From Ooceraea biroi (Eukaryota; Arthropoda; Insecta; Hymenoptera; Formicidae), in NCBI RefSeq assembly GCF_003672135.1, contig NC_039518.1, positions 8,000,136 through 8,064,135 on the forward strand: a stretch of 64,000 bases of DNA, in the 5' to 3' direction. The position numbers were made by a program, and so were the translations under genes. Below are positions 1-11,429 of this stretch, in pieces. Position 1 is the first letter of the stretch; every line of letters starts with the position of its first letter. The notes beneath the pieces are model-generated. The model searched no databases. It saw nothing but the letters and a program-made list of their open reading frames with translations, and had not been told where the DNA came from.

Positions 1-688
1 GTACAACAGTTGCCAAACATTTGCATGAAATGGGAAAAATTCAGAAAGAAGGGAAATGGGTTCGATATCAATTATCGGAAAGTGCCATTTGAACATTTGC
101 ATTTCGTTGATCGCCAGGTAAAAAAAGAAGAGTCTTTTGTCTCGGATTGTTACTGGGGATGAAAAGTGGATCTATTTTGATAATCCGAAACGCAGAAAAT
201 CATGGGTGGATCATTAACATCCACTCCGAGACGCAATATTCACGGTTCAAAAGTAATGCTCTGTATTTGGTGGGATAGTGTACCATGAGCTGTTAAATCC
301 GCATGAGACTGCCAAGGCTGGTCGTTATTGACACCAGTTGTACAAGTTGAAGGAAGCATTGGACCAAAAACGACCACCAATTGCGAGTAAACGACGGAAA
401 ATGATTCTTCTTCGTGACAACGCTCGACCTGACGTTGCGTCATCAGTGAAACAAACACTATTAGAGCTCGAATGGCAAGTCTTACCGCACCCCGCGTATT
501 CTCCATGCGATTATTATTTGTTCCGGTGGATGCAACACGCTTTAGAGGATACACACTTTGATAATTTGGAAGAAGTGCGAAAATTCGTCGACGAATGGAT
601 CAACTGAAAAGAAGAGTCATTTTATCGTCATCTCTTGCCAGAGAGATGGGAAAAAGTTATAGAAAAGGAAGGAAAATATTTTGATTAA
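1..688 (+). pseudogene. Mariner transposase fragment, frameshifted
   Basis: Remains of a mariner transposase, which would cut and paste the element using a DDE/D catalytic triad. The conserved block VTGDEKWIYFDNP is readable, followed by IHGSKVMLCIWWD, HPAYSP and CDYYLF. Frames change at about 120 and 210-340 (a gap in the VDPGEPST region and a stop after WWDSV). The part from about 338 to 607 is open for 89 codons and includes the second catalytic Asp in LLRDNARPD. The spacing to the third Asp is shortened because the SPNIAPCD block is reduced to SPCD. The natural stop follows YFD at 686-688. It is non-functional as it stands. Confidence 0.88.
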
Positions 689-764
689 GGTATTCAGTCA
701 TTATCATATTTAAATACATGCGTTTTTGAGCAAAAAAACCCTCAAAACTAAATCACACCCCTAA
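1..764 (+). mobile_element. Mariner element A, truncated by window edge (3' part)
   Basis: This is the right-hand part of a mariner-type DNA transposon. It ends in CACACCCCTAA at 764 followed by the TA target dinucleotide (765-766). The terminal inverted repeat and the coding sequence match the complete element at 16643-20511. The left end lies outside the window. The first base sits inside the repeat unit that is tandemly amplified in the 16643 copy, so the array may continue to the left. The flank after 766 differs from the flank of the other copy, so the right end is a separate insertion site. Confidence 0.9.
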
Positions 765-766
765 TA

Positions 767-2717
767 CAGTCTTTCTCAATATGCGTGTTTCAGAAACATG
801 ACAAAAATCGTAGAACTATCGATTTCGCATTGCGCGCGTCCTTAATCCATATTGCGCCACTTAACAGCAATCACGGGAGATCGTAAAAGGGAAAATCGGG
901 GGCGACAAAGCGATCCGAGCGGTGACGTTAATGTGCTTGGGCTGTTCGCGAAACGATGGATCCGGAAAGCGTCCAAGGAACTGACCAATGATGCCGTCGT
1001 GCAATACACGTCGCCCTGGTGGATTGGTACCGGTCGAAAGGCTAGAGAACCACGTTGCTTTGAGGCAATTGGCGATCTCAACCATGTTGCGGTGTGTTCG
1101 CAATCCCGTCAACCCCTCGGGCATGCGGCGCACACCCTCTTTTCTCACCCGCCGCGCCGCCGGTTCAAACATCCCCAGAACGGGCGGCAAAGCAGAACTG
1201 AGACCAGAAGTGGAAACAGAACCGCGCACAAGAGAACGTGGGATGCCACGCGACGCGCGAGGGTGGTCGGGGTCGGAGGAGTACGATGGAAAGGGGTGCA
1301 GGGTGGAAAGAGGCGACGGCATCGAGTGCATCGTTCCGTGTTGAACTTCCCTCTATGGTCTGAGTGAAATCGTTTCCTGCGGAAGGGCAAGCACTTCGTA
1401 CCCACCGCCGAACATCGCGATTTCCTCCGCGAGCCAATTCGCCGAACATTCGCCGACTTCCGGGATGTTACCCGCCCCGACGATCGGCAATGTCGAACTT
1501 GAGATTGAGCTCTGGAATTCTCGCTGCACCTCGCGGCAGATTGAGATCCCGAAACGCCTTGCGCTTGTTTCCTCCTTGCGTTACGGAAAAATGCATTTGG
1601 GGGTACATACAGGAATATATGAATTATTATACATGTGCATCTAATCAGTTGGATTTGCATCTTAATTTGATTCATTGCGCGAGCGGAATAATCGACGCAC
1701 GGAATTAAACAAAGCGAATTCATTTCGAGTTTGATGAGTCTCCTCTGACACCAATAAATGACTCTCGAACCGGTAGCCTTAAATCCAGCAATCTCGGGAG
1801 CTGCACGAGTAAAGCTAAACGACTCTACATCAAAAGAGACTTTTGGTCTTAAAAAAGCAGTAAACCTTCGCACGGCGAGGCTTTTCGTGAGAAATAGAAA
1901 TCGAGAAGATGTCCGCACGCCAATAAAGCTGGATCGTCGCGCAAATTAGCGGGATCTTCACGGTCATTAGACGGCAACCGGCGGCGTCGCAAACAACCAT
2001 CGCCAATAGGCATCGAGTGGATCCGATGGTATTATGGGGCGTGTGTATCCGCGATATCGCGTTTCGTAACGCGTGACGCGGGTAAATCCTCGGCGCCGCG
2101 CAAAAAGCACGACTGCCAAAGCTCTCCCGGACGTGGCTCTCTGTTTGTAGCAAACAGCTGCACGATGCGAAGCGAGGGCTGCGAAGCGAGGGCTGCGAAG
2201 CGGTAAAACGGGGGTGGAAGATGTCGACTACCCGGGCGTCATCGAAATGACAACGCACGGTTGATGCGCCCTGTCGATACACCAAGGGAGGCTCGCGACG
2301 GGAGATGGGTACCACCCCTAGGCACTGATCCGAGCTGATGCTTCCGCCCGCTTGTTCACGCGTGCTGCCCAGCCTTTGCCGCTCTCGATGCACGATTCGG
2401 AAGATTACCGCCGCCGAGAACAGCCGGAGATTACGCTTCCCCGGGGAGACGAAACTCGAGAGCGCCGTGGAGCAACGGGGAATGGAAACCCCGTAGCTGT
2501 TCTCGACGATATTATCCTTGAAATTTTATAATTTCAGAGGAGGATGTACGTTTCTCCTTGTACAGAGGAAATCCTCTCGCGGTCTGCACAAAGCAGAGAA
2601 GCGTATTAATATTATCGGAATATACTCGACTGGAGTTATCTGATGCATTCTCGATATGGATAAGCTACCCTTGTTACATGAAATGTACTTATTAGTATAA
2701 TATACTAGACAATTATC
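767..2717. other. Non-coding or unrecognised sequence between two mariners
   Basis: CpG-rich stretch with overlapping open frames on both strands (for example 852-1367 plus and 1145-1918 minus). None resembles a known protein, and the frames overlap each other, as expected in GC-rich DNA with few stop codons. Apart from the short tandem repeat at 2167-2203 I see no promoter, RNA gene or transposon end. Confidence 0.5.
2167..2203. repeat. Short tandem repeat, 14-bp unit
   Basis: The unit GCGAAGCGAGGGCT occurs twice in full (2167-2180 and 2181-2194) followed by a 9-base partial copy. Confidence 0.85.
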
Positions 2718-2719
2718 TA

Positions 2720-2751
2720 TTGGGTTGGCCAAAAAGTAATTGCGTTTTTTT
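2720..2751 (+). repeat. Left terminal inverted repeat of mariner B
   Basis: Begins TTGGGTTGGCCAAAAAGTAA after TA. It recurs internally at 3720, 4726 and 5719, and in inverted form at 6380-6411. Confidence 0.93.
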
Positions 2752-2795
2752 TATATAAATAAAAGGCGAATTTTTCATGGGAAACAAAAACTTTA

Positions 2796-3816
2796 TTAAA
2801 CAATATATTGTCCATTTTGTTTGATTATCTTTTGCCATTTTTCAGGCAACTTCATGATTCCGCGCTCAAAAAAGTTCTTATCTTTTTCAGCAAAAAACAA
2901 TTCCAACAACGATTTCATATCCTCATCAGCAGTCAAGGTTTTACCATTCAAGGCGTTTTGCAAAGAACGAAACGAATGGTAATCTGATGGTGCCAGGTCT
3001 GGCGAATATGGTGGATGTGGTAACACATCCCATCCAAGCTGCAACAATTTTTCACGAGTGACCAAACTTGTACGTGGTCTAGCGTTATCATGGTGAAACG
3101 CAACACCTTTGCGATTCACCAATTCTCGACGTTTCTGTTTGATGGCATCATTTAATTTATCCAGTTGACGACAGTATACGTCTGAATTAATGGTTTGATT
3201 CCTTGCAAGCAGCTCAAAATACACAATACCTTTAAAGTCCCACCAGACTGACAGCATAATCTTTCTTTGGTGAATATCTGCTTTTCAAGTGCTTTCAGCA
3301 GGTTCATCACGCTCCACGATCTTTTTCGTTTGACGTTGTGTAGACGATCCATTTTTCGTCGCCTGTTATATCGTTTCAAAATCGATCATTTTTCTCACGT
3401 TTCAAAAGAGAATCGCAGATGTCAATACGCTCAGTGAGATGAATTTCTTTGAGCTCATGTGGTACCGAAATATCGAGCTTACTAATGTATCCAAGTCGTT
3501 TTAAATGGTCTTCAACACTCGCTTTCGATATGTTAAGATTCTCAGCAATCTCTCGGGTCGTTAAACGCCGATTGGAATCGATCAGTGCCTTTATTTTGTC
3601 ATCGTCAATTTCGATTGGCCTTCCTGAGCGTGGTGCATCTTTCACATTAAAATCTGCAGATCGAAATTTAGTAACCCAATTTTGACACTGCCGCAGTTTT
3701 AAAGCATCTTCGCCATATATTGGGTTGGCCAAAAAGTAATTGCGTTTTCTTTTATATAAATAAAAGGCGAATTTTTCATGGGAAACAAAATCTTTATTAA
3801 ACAATATATTGTCCAT
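2796..3816 (-). pseudogene. Mariner B transposase, unit 1 (frameshifted)
   Basis: The C-terminal half (2796-3257) is open and carries MLSVWWDFKGIVYF, the second catalytic Asp in HHDNARPR, and the third in SPDLAPSDYH. The N-terminal half (3376-3816) is open with DNA-binding and linker blocks (RSGRPIEIDDDK, LTTREIAENLNI, LKRLGYISKLD). The two halves are separated by frameshifts near 3300-3376, around the TGDEKW block. The N-terminus is chimeric: about 33 residues come from reading through the adjacent unit's TIR before YGEDALKLRQC. A natural start is absent. Confidence 0.9.
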
Positions 3817-4822
3817 TTTGTTTGATTATCTTTTGCCATTTTTCCGGCAACTTCATGATTCCGCACTCAAAAAAGTTCTTATCTTTTTCAGCAAAAAACA
3901 ATTCCAACAACGATTTCATATCCTCGTCAGCAGTCAAGGTTTTACCATTCAAGGCGTTTTGCAAAGAACGAAACGAATGGTAATCTGATGGTGCCAGGTC
4001 TGGCGAATATGGTGGATGTGGTAACACATCCCATCCAAGCTGCAACAATTTTTCACGAGTGACCAAACTTGTACGTGGTTTAGCGTTATCATGGCGAAAC
4101 GCAACACCTTTGCGATTCACCAATTCTCGACGTTTCTGTTTGATGGCATCATTTAATTTATCCAGTTGACGACAGTATACGTCTGAATTAATGGTTTGAT
4201 TCCTTGCAAGCAGCTCAAAATACACAATACCTTTAAAGTCCCACCAGACTGACAGCATAATCTTTCTTTGGTGAATATCTGCTTTTCAAGTGCTTTCAGC
4301 AGGTTCATCACGCTTGCTCCACGATCTTTTTCGTTTGACGTTGTTGTAGACGATCCATTTTTCGTCGCCTGTTATACGTTTCAAAAATCGATCATTTTTC
4401 TCACGTTTCAAAAGAGAATCGCAGATGTCAATACGCTCAGTGAGATGAATTTCTTTGAGCTCATGTGGTACCGAAATATCGAGCTTACTAATGTATCCAA
4501 GTCGTTTTAAATGGTCTTCAACACTCGCTTTCGATATGTTAAGATTCTCAGCAATCTCTCGGGTCGTTAAACGCCGATTGGAATCGATCAGTGCCTTTAT
4601 TTTGTCATCGTCAATTTCGATTGGCCTTCCTGAGCGTGGTGCATCTTTCACATTAAAATCTGCAGATCGAAATTTAGTAACCCAATTTTGACACTGCCGC
4701 AGTTTTAAAGCATCTTCGCCATATATTGGGTTGGCCAAAAAGTAATTGCGTTTTCTTTTATATAAATAAAAGGCGAATTTTTCATGGGAAACAAAATCTT
4801 TATTAAACAATATATTGTCCAT
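3797..4822 (-). pseudogene. Mariner B transposase, unit 2 (best preserved, one in-frame TGA)
   Basis: The frame from 4822 to 3797 is continuous for 342 codons (including the final stop) except for one TGA between ...DEPAEST and KADIHQRKIML (just below 4286). It contains the helix-turn-helix region (LTTREIAENLNISKASVEDH), the first catalytic Asp in ITGDEKWIVYN, the second in RHDNAKPR and the third in SPDLAPSDYH at DD34D spacing. The ATG at 4822 lies in the inverted TIR region of the next unit, so the first 33 residues are not native transposase. About 345 residues is the usual family length. The stop makes it inactive unless read through. Confidence 0.9.
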
Positions 4823-5731
4823 TTTGTTTGAATATCTTTTGCCATTTTTCAGGCAACTTCATGATTCCGCGCTCAAAAAAGTTCTTATCTTTTTCAGCAA
4901 AAAACAATTCCAACAACGATTTGATATCCTCATCAGCAGTAAAGGTTTTACCATTCAAGGCGTTTTGCAAAGAACGAAACGAATGGTAATCTGATGGTGC
5001 CAGGTCTGGCGAATATGGTGGATGTGGTAACACATCCCATCCAAGCTGCAACAATTTTTCACGAGTGACCAAACTTGTACGTGGTTTAGCGTTATCATGG
5101 CGAAACACAACACCTTTGCGATTCACCAATTCTCGACGTTTCTGGTTGATGGCATCATTTAATTTATCCAGTTGACGACAGTATACGTCTGAATTAATGG
5201 TTTGATTCCTTGCAAGCAGCTCAAAATACACAATACCTTTAAAGTCCCACCAGACTGACAGCATAATCTTTCTTTGGTGAATATCTGCTTTTCAAGTGCT
5301 TTCAGCAGGTTCATCACGATCTTTTTCGTTTGACGTTGTTGTAGACGATCCATTTTTCGTCGCCTGTTATACGTTTCAAAAATCGATCATTTTCCTCACG
5401 TTTCAAAAGAGAATCGCAGATGTCAATACGCTCAGTGAGATGAATTTCTTTGAGCTCATGTGGTACCGAAATATCGAGCTTACTAATGTATCCAAGTCGT
5501 TTTAAATGGTCTTCAACACTCGATTTCGATGTTAAGATTCTCAGCAATCTCTCGGGTCGTTAAACGCCGATTGGAATCGATCAGTGCCTTTATTTTGTCA
5601 TCGTCAATTTCGATTGGCCTTCCTGAGCGTGGTGCATCTTTCACATTAAAATCTGCAGATCGAAATTTAGTAAACCAATTTTGACACTGCCGCAGTTTTA
5701 AAGCATCTTCGCCATATATTGGGTTGGCCAA
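4803..5731 (-). pseudogene. Mariner B transposase, unit 3 (two or more frameshifts)
   Basis: Same gene as the neighbouring units. The open parts are 4803-5264 (C-terminal catalytic half with SPDLAPSDYH), 5314-5547 (ITGDEKWIVYNN block) and 5513-5731 (MANPIYGEDALKLRQC to LTTREIAENLNI). Small indels near 5300 and 5530 break the frame. The tract of T near 5745 is shorter than in unit 2, so the TIR-derived leader is no longer in frame here. Confidence 0.88.
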
Positions 5732-5794
5732 AAAGTAATTGCGTTTTTTTTATATAAATAAAAGGCGAATTTTTCATGGGAAACAAAATCTTTA

Positions 5795-6226
5795 TTAAAC
5801 AATATATTGTCCATTTTGTTTGAATATCTTTTGCCATTTTTCAGGCAACTTCATGATTCCGCGCTCAAAAAAGTTCTTATCTTTTTCAGCAAAAAACAAT
5901 TCCAACAACGATTTGATATCCTCGTCAGCAGTCAAGGTTTTACCATTCAAGGCGTTTTGCAAAGAACGAAACGAATGGTAATCTGATGGTGTCAGGTCTG
6001 GCGAATATGGTGGATGTGGTAACACATCCCATCCAAGCTGCAACAATTTTTCACGAGTGACCAAACTTCTACGTGGTCTGGCGTTAACCAATTTTGACAC
6101 TGCCGCAGTTTTAAAGCATCTTCGCCATTATACATCACATAACTTTTTATGAGCTTGCACAGCGTTTTTCCCTTTTCGGAAGTAATAAAACAAAATATGA
6201 GGAAAATGTTCTTTTTGATTTTCCAT
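5795..6226 (-). pseudogene. Mariner B transposase, unit 4 (native start, large internal deletion)
   Basis: This unit alone keeps what looks like the natural N-terminus, starting ATG at 6226 (MENQKEHFPHILFYYF) before the right TIR. The middle of the gene is deleted: sequence jumps near 6085 from the QNW block to the ARPRRSLVTREK block, removing the first catalytic Asp region. One inserted A in the D-V-Y codons (GTATAATGG in place of the GTATATGG implied by the other units) shifts the frame. The C-terminal half down to 5795 is otherwise similar to the other units. Confidence 0.88.
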
Positions 6227-6379
6227 TTTGAAATCGACGGCAAACAAACAATTGTTAACGAAATCGTGTACTTTCTTTTTCTAAAACAAGCTTGAACTGT
6301 GAGTTGTTAACCTACATAATGAATTTGCGGTTTAGTATGAAGTTAGTTACATTTCTAGACATGTATGTCCATCTATTGG

Positions 6380-6411
6380 AAAAAAAACGCAATTACTTTT
6401 GGCCAACCCAA
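6380..6411 (-). repeat. Right terminal inverted repeat of mariner B
   Basis: Ends ...ATTACTTTTGGCCAACCCAA and is followed by TA at 6412-6413. It is the inverted match of 2720-2751 with one missing A. Confidence 0.92.
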
Positions 6412-6413
6412 TA

Positions 6414-8756
6414 GAATATCCGATTAAGACGAGATTCGCTTTGGCGAAAGAAAGACGTCGTCGAGTGCAACTGAATGAGGTGGTAAGATACCGTTTTATG
6501 GGTAGAGGATGCTGCGAGGGGGAAAAGCGGGAAGAAAGAGAACGAACGAGGTTAAATGAGCAAGGTGGCGGCTGTCAACCCTTGAGCAATTTTAAATGTA
6601 AATGTAAATTAAAGTATTGGCCGCGTTGCTGCTGTCTGGGTCGGAGACGAGCGACAACAGCCTGCCTGCCTGCCTGCCTCTACGATGCATTTGCATATTA
6701 AGTGGCCGCGACCCAATAACATCCCCGCTCCATAGAGTTTCACGTACTTTACCGCTCCCCCAACCGGCCGTCGATGCCGACGCCGACGCCGGCTATGCCG
6801 CTCCTCGACGGATCTTGCATCGTCTCCGGCAGCAAAACAAGAATCTGACAGGAACGCGTGTCGCGACGACGATGGTTGGTGACACGCGGCAAATATCTTC
6901 GAGAGAGCGTGCTAAATATCGCGTTCAAGAGAACGAGATCGCGCAAAGCGTCGCAATTGGAGACTTTCTTCGCGACTGCTGTGCAATCGGCGCATCTGAA
7001 GGTTAATGATAACGCGTTTTTCGTCATTCTTTTCCTTCGAAGATCGGGATGATCGATCCATGGGTGGGATGCGCGAGCAATAAGGGCGATGCGCGCGGAA
7101 TCGAACTCGCAAGTGCGTGTATCGTGCAGCGAATATCGTTTTTCTCTTGTTGCGCGCGCTAAGTGTGCGCAGTACGATGCGCGCGATATTTTTCAATATG
7201 AGCGATGTTTGTTGACTCTCAACGTCAAAATAGTGAAAAAAAATATAGCGGTATAAAATGCAACAAGGATCGTCATCGGCAGGCGACAAACAACTATAAT
7301 AATTCCGTGCGGTCGGTCCACGGGAAATTTCAGTGTTTTCATTATTATGGCAATCTCGCTGATTGAGTGCGCGCCGAAAGGAAAACGGCTTGTTTTCAGC
7401 GAGCCGCGGTCTCGATTAACTCGATTAACTCGAGCGAAAAGCTCGCGAAATTCGAATCTCTTACCGCGGTGCCTAGCCGGTTCCTCATTAAAATAAGGCT
7501 TGAATTAATTAACATCGGAAACGGGCAACGGGAGGGAGGAGGAGGGCAACACGCTCCAACGCTCGTAACTATGGGGGTGGGTTATCTCTATCCCACGGGT
7601 GACTTTCACCGCGCGGCGAAAAAGAAAGAACGGGAAGGAAGGAAGGAAGGAAGGAATCCCAAGCATCTTGCGACGTCGCGCGGGGTGAGTTTTGTCGCTC
7701 ACGCAAAATAAACTTCGACGAACGATCCTCTCGCGCCCCAGTGGGGTGTCTTGTGTGTAACGCGCACCGGGATACGCGTACGAACATAGCGCGAGTGACG
7801 AGCGGGAGCAGAGCCGAGGAAAGAGCAAAAGAAGCGAAGACAACGGGCGAGGGGTGACGAGGGCAAAAATAGTCTAATGCGTGGGGTTAAGGGGAGGACC
7901 ACGCGCAGCAAAAGGGTCTCTTGCGGTACATTTGGGTTTTATTGAATATAACATGCGTGTGCGGAACCCCGCAACCAGCTTTTCAACAACTTACCCCTTC
8001 GCCCGCGTTTCGCGAACCCACGAGTAGTGCGCCACTAAACCTCGCTCTCGCCGACAGCCGACAGTGGTCGCTATGGTTATTGCACGACACACGCCGGCTT
8101 ACGACATTTTTGCGTGCATTTAGACAGTTCTTTTCCGTTCTTTTTCTTTTTTTCTTCCTCACTACGACGCCCGCTCGCCACCCCCGATGGCGGAGGGAGA
8201 CGCGCGGAAGTTAACGGCCTCCCCTAGCGACTTTGCAGGCAGAGCGCAGCCGGAGCTGGCTCCTCTCCGGCCTCGTTATCGAACTGCCTCGGCTGCCACG
8301 GTCCGGACTTTTCTACGGTCTCTTACCGCTCTCCTCCGGTCCGTGCCTCGAAAGGTTTCATTAGGGAAGGACCACGCGCGGAGGATACTGTTCCTCGCTC
8401 ACGGGGGTGGATGCTGCGAGTCTCGCTTCGGTAGATCCCAGAAATAATAAGCCCCACACGCCGCGTTGCTCGATTCGCGTTGCGCCTGTAATTATTTCCC
8501 GTGCGGGGGTGGTTTCGAGACAAATAGGGGATGCCAAGGTTCCGAGGGATAAGACGGATAACGCTACGGGCAGGTAAATTCACGCTTAATCGAACAGCTT
8601 ATTCAAACTGCTGCGTTAAATGCACATTTATGAGAAAGAAATTCTGATCACGTGGTTACAGATTTCCACAAAGTTCTCCCGTGTAACGCGTGATTCCATT
8701 TTCCATATTTTATTGTAATATTTATTATAATATTATTTAATTTTATTATAATATTA
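6414..8756. other. CpG-rich sequence without recognised genes; simple repeats
   Basis: No frame resembles a known protein. Visible structure is limited to a CCTG tract (6661-6678), a GGAA tract (7633-7656) and an A+T-only stretch of about 50 bases just before the next transposon (8703-8756), which would be a natural TA-rich landing site. Confidence 0.5.
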
Positions 8757-8758
8757 TA

Positions 8759-8909
8759 CAGGGTGTCCCGGGTTTTAACCGACAAACTGCGGGAGCATGT
8801 TCTACTAGTAGAAATAAGAAAAAATTCTTATATCGAGTTTGCTTAGAAATGCTTTATTACAAAGTTATAAACCAATATTGAAAAGAAATATGAGATAAGT
8901 AACAACGGA
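8759..8909 (+). repeat. Left TIR (about 151 bp) of the DD41D element
   Basis: Inverted match to 14809-14959, from CAGGGTGTCCCG to ...AGTAACAACGGA, with a handful of mismatches. Confidence 0.9.
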
Positions 8910-8945
8910 TTTTTTCGCAAAAATAAAAATTATCTACGCAATGAT

Positions 8946-10166
8946 TTAGTGACGCATTTCAAAATGTTGTCCTTGCACATCGATACAAGCTAGACATCGA
9001 CGTAGTACAGAATTTGTTACAGTACGACATTCCTGAAAATTTTGTTGCATCTCAGTAACTGAATTAGTAATTCGTTGCTTTAAATCTTCAAGCGAGAATA
9101 CTTCTGTACTGTAAACTTTATTTTTTAAAGTTGCCCATAAATAAAAATCAAGAGGCGTTAAATCGGGCTATCTTGGAGGCCAGAAAACCGGTCCTCCTCG
9201 ACCAATCCACCTATGAGCGTAATGTTCGTCTAACCAGTTTCTAACTTGTCTAGCGTAGTGCGATGGACAACCGTCTAACTGTATCCAGCTGTTTTGGCGA
9301 AACTGCAGTGGCACATTTTCCATCAAAATTGGTAAATCGTTTGATAGGAATCTTCGAAAAGATTCTCCGTTCAATCGGTCAGGTAAAAAGAACGGACCAA
9401 TAAGCCGGTCATGAAGCATACCCATCCAAACATTACATCGAAATTCGTGTTGAAAGTTTCTTCGTCTGGTAGTACGTGGATTATTATGAGCCCATACATG
9501 GCTATTATGAGAATTGAATATGCCTCGTCTTGTAAAGGTCGCTTCATCTGTCCATAGTATCATTGATGAGAAAAGATTGTCCCTTTCTACTGCATTCACA
9601 TACCAGTTACAAAATTCGACTCATTTCTGATAATCGATTGGAAGTCATTCTTGTACAGGTGTGTAATGATATGCGAATCTGTCATCAGCACGCAATGTTC
9701 TCGAAATAGCGTTTCGTGATATCTGCAGTTGAGCCGAAGCACGTCGAACACTTTGTGTAGGAGTATTATCAAAAAGATTTAAGATTCTTTCCGAGCGTCG
9801 TCGGTGTCTTAGAGCTGAACGAACATCATCATGTTCATTCATAGGTCGAAATGAACCCAAATTACGTAATTGCAAATGGGTATTACTAAACACAGAACTA
9901 TCTGGTACTCTCCTGTTAGGAAATCTACGTTGACACTCTCGTACGGCAGCTCGTGCATTTCCGTCACAGAATCCGTACACGAAATGAATATCGGTGTATT
10001 CCTCATTTGAAAACACTCTTGGCATTCTGATAGTAATTGCTAGTTCACACGACGATTGAAATCTAACGGCTACTGTTGCGAAAGTAACAATCATACTGAA
10101 TCGTTTCGACATAGTGAACATGAATACATGTGAATACACATGACATAAACATCTTCGACCTTCCAA
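8946..10166 (-). pseudogene. DD41D transposase, unit 1 (only copy with native C-terminus; TGA and TAG stops)
   Basis: Read 10166 to 8946 in one frame. The DUF4817-like region begins MPRVFSNEEYTDIHFVYG, about 48 codons into the open frame; earlier ATGs exist and the true start is uncertain. An in-frame TGA at 9645-9647 follows TPVQE, then the frame continues LPIDYQKRVEFCNWYV. The catalytic blocks are WTDEATF, IQLDGCPSHYA and SPDLTPLDFYLW. A second stop (TCG to TAG) falls between WPPR and PDLTP. Only this copy continues to the natural end VLRRCLACIDVQGQHFEMRH, stop at 8946-8948. Inactive. Confidence 0.88.
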
Positions 10167-10208
10167 ATTCTACACTATGTTCCGTTGTTACTCATCTCAT
10201 ATGTCTTT

Positions 10209-11387
10209 TCAATATTGGTTCATAACTTTGTAATAAAGCATTTCTAAGCAAACTGGATATAAGAATTTTTTCTTATTTCCACTAGTAGTAATTCGTTGCT
10301 TTAAATCTTCAAGCGAGAATACTTCTGTACTGTAAACTTTATTTTTTAAAGTTGCCCATAAATAAAAATCAAGAGGCGTTAAATCGGGCTATCTTGGAGG
10401 CCAGAAAACCGGTCCTCCTCGACCAATCCACCTATGAGCGTAATGTTCGTCTAACCAGTTTCTAACTTGTCTAGCGTAGTGCGATGGACAACCGTCTAAC
10501 TGTATCCAGCTGTTTTGGCGAAACTGCAGTGGCACATTTTCCATCAAAATTGGTAAATCGTTTGATAGGAATCTTCGAAAAGATTCTCCGTTCAATCGGT
10601 CAGGTAAAAAGAACGGACCAATAAGCCGGTCATGAAGCATACCCATCCAAACATTACATCGAAATTCGTGTTGAAAGTTTCTTCGTCTGGTAGTACGTGG
10701 ATTATTATGAGCCCATACATGGCTATTATGAGAACTGAATATGCCTCGTCTTGTAAAGGTCGCTTCATCTGTCCATAATATCATTGATGAGAAAAGATTG
10801 TCCCTTTCTACCGCATTCACATACCAGTTACAAAATTCGACTCGTTTCTGATGATCGATTGGAAGTCATTCTTGTACAGGTGTGTAATGATATGCGAATC
10901 TGTCATCAGCACGCAATGTTCTCGAAATAGCGTTTCGTGATATCTGCAGTTGAGCCGAAGCACGTCGAACACTTTGTGTAGGAGTATTATCAAAAAGATT
11001 TAAGATTCTTTCCGAGCGTCGTCGGTGTCTTAGAGCTGAACGAACATCATCATGTTCATTCATAGGTCGAAATGAACCCAAATTACGTAATTGCAAATGG
11101 GTATTACTAAACACAGAACTATCTGGTACTCTCCTGTCAGGAAATCTACGTTGATACTCTCGTACGGCAGCTCGTGCATTTCCGTCACAGAATCCGTACA
11201 CGAAATGAATATCGGTGTATTCCTCATTTGAAAACACTCTTGGCATTCTGATAGTAATTGCTAGTTCACACGACGATTGAAATCTAACGGCTACTGTTGC
11301 GAAAGTAACAATCATACTGAATCGTTTCGACATAGTGAACATGAATACATGTGAATACACATGACATAAACATCTTCGACCTTGCAA
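10209..11387 (-). pseudogene. DD41D transposase, unit 2 (TGA and TAG stops)
   Basis: Same architecture as unit 1: N-terminal frame 10866-11387, in-frame TGA after TPVQE, catalytic frame 10389-10820, and the WPPR-TAG nonsense change. The C-terminus is replaced by sequence read from the inner TIR of the preceding unit. Unit-specific differences are MQGRR at the N-terminus, EYQRRFPDRR, and a TGATGATCG variant near 10852. Confidence 0.87.
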
Positions 11388-11429
11388 ATTCTACACTATG
11401 TTCCGTTGTTACTCATCTCATATTTCTTT

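Larger units (their letters stand above)
2720..6411 (-). mobile_element. Mariner element B with four head-to-tail units inside one pair of TIRs
   Basis: A mariner-family element bounded by TA dinucleotides at 2718-2719 and 6412-6413. The ends TTGGGTTGGCCAAAAAGTAA and its inverted copy are typical of mariner TIRs, most like the mellifera-type consensus as I remember it. A single mariner is about 1.3 kb; this one is 3.7 kb because it holds four direct units starting at 2720, 3720, 4726 and 5719, each beginning with a complete left TIR. Only the last unit carries the natural transposase N-terminus and the right TIR. Transposase is encoded on the minus strand. Spacing between the second and third catalytic Asp is 34 residues (DD34D). 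Confidence 0.93.

Noticed and set aside
852..1367. 171-codon plus-strand frame as a gene
   Set aside because: It overlaps comparable frames on the other strand in CpG-rich DNA, has no recognisable domain and no promoter or splice context.
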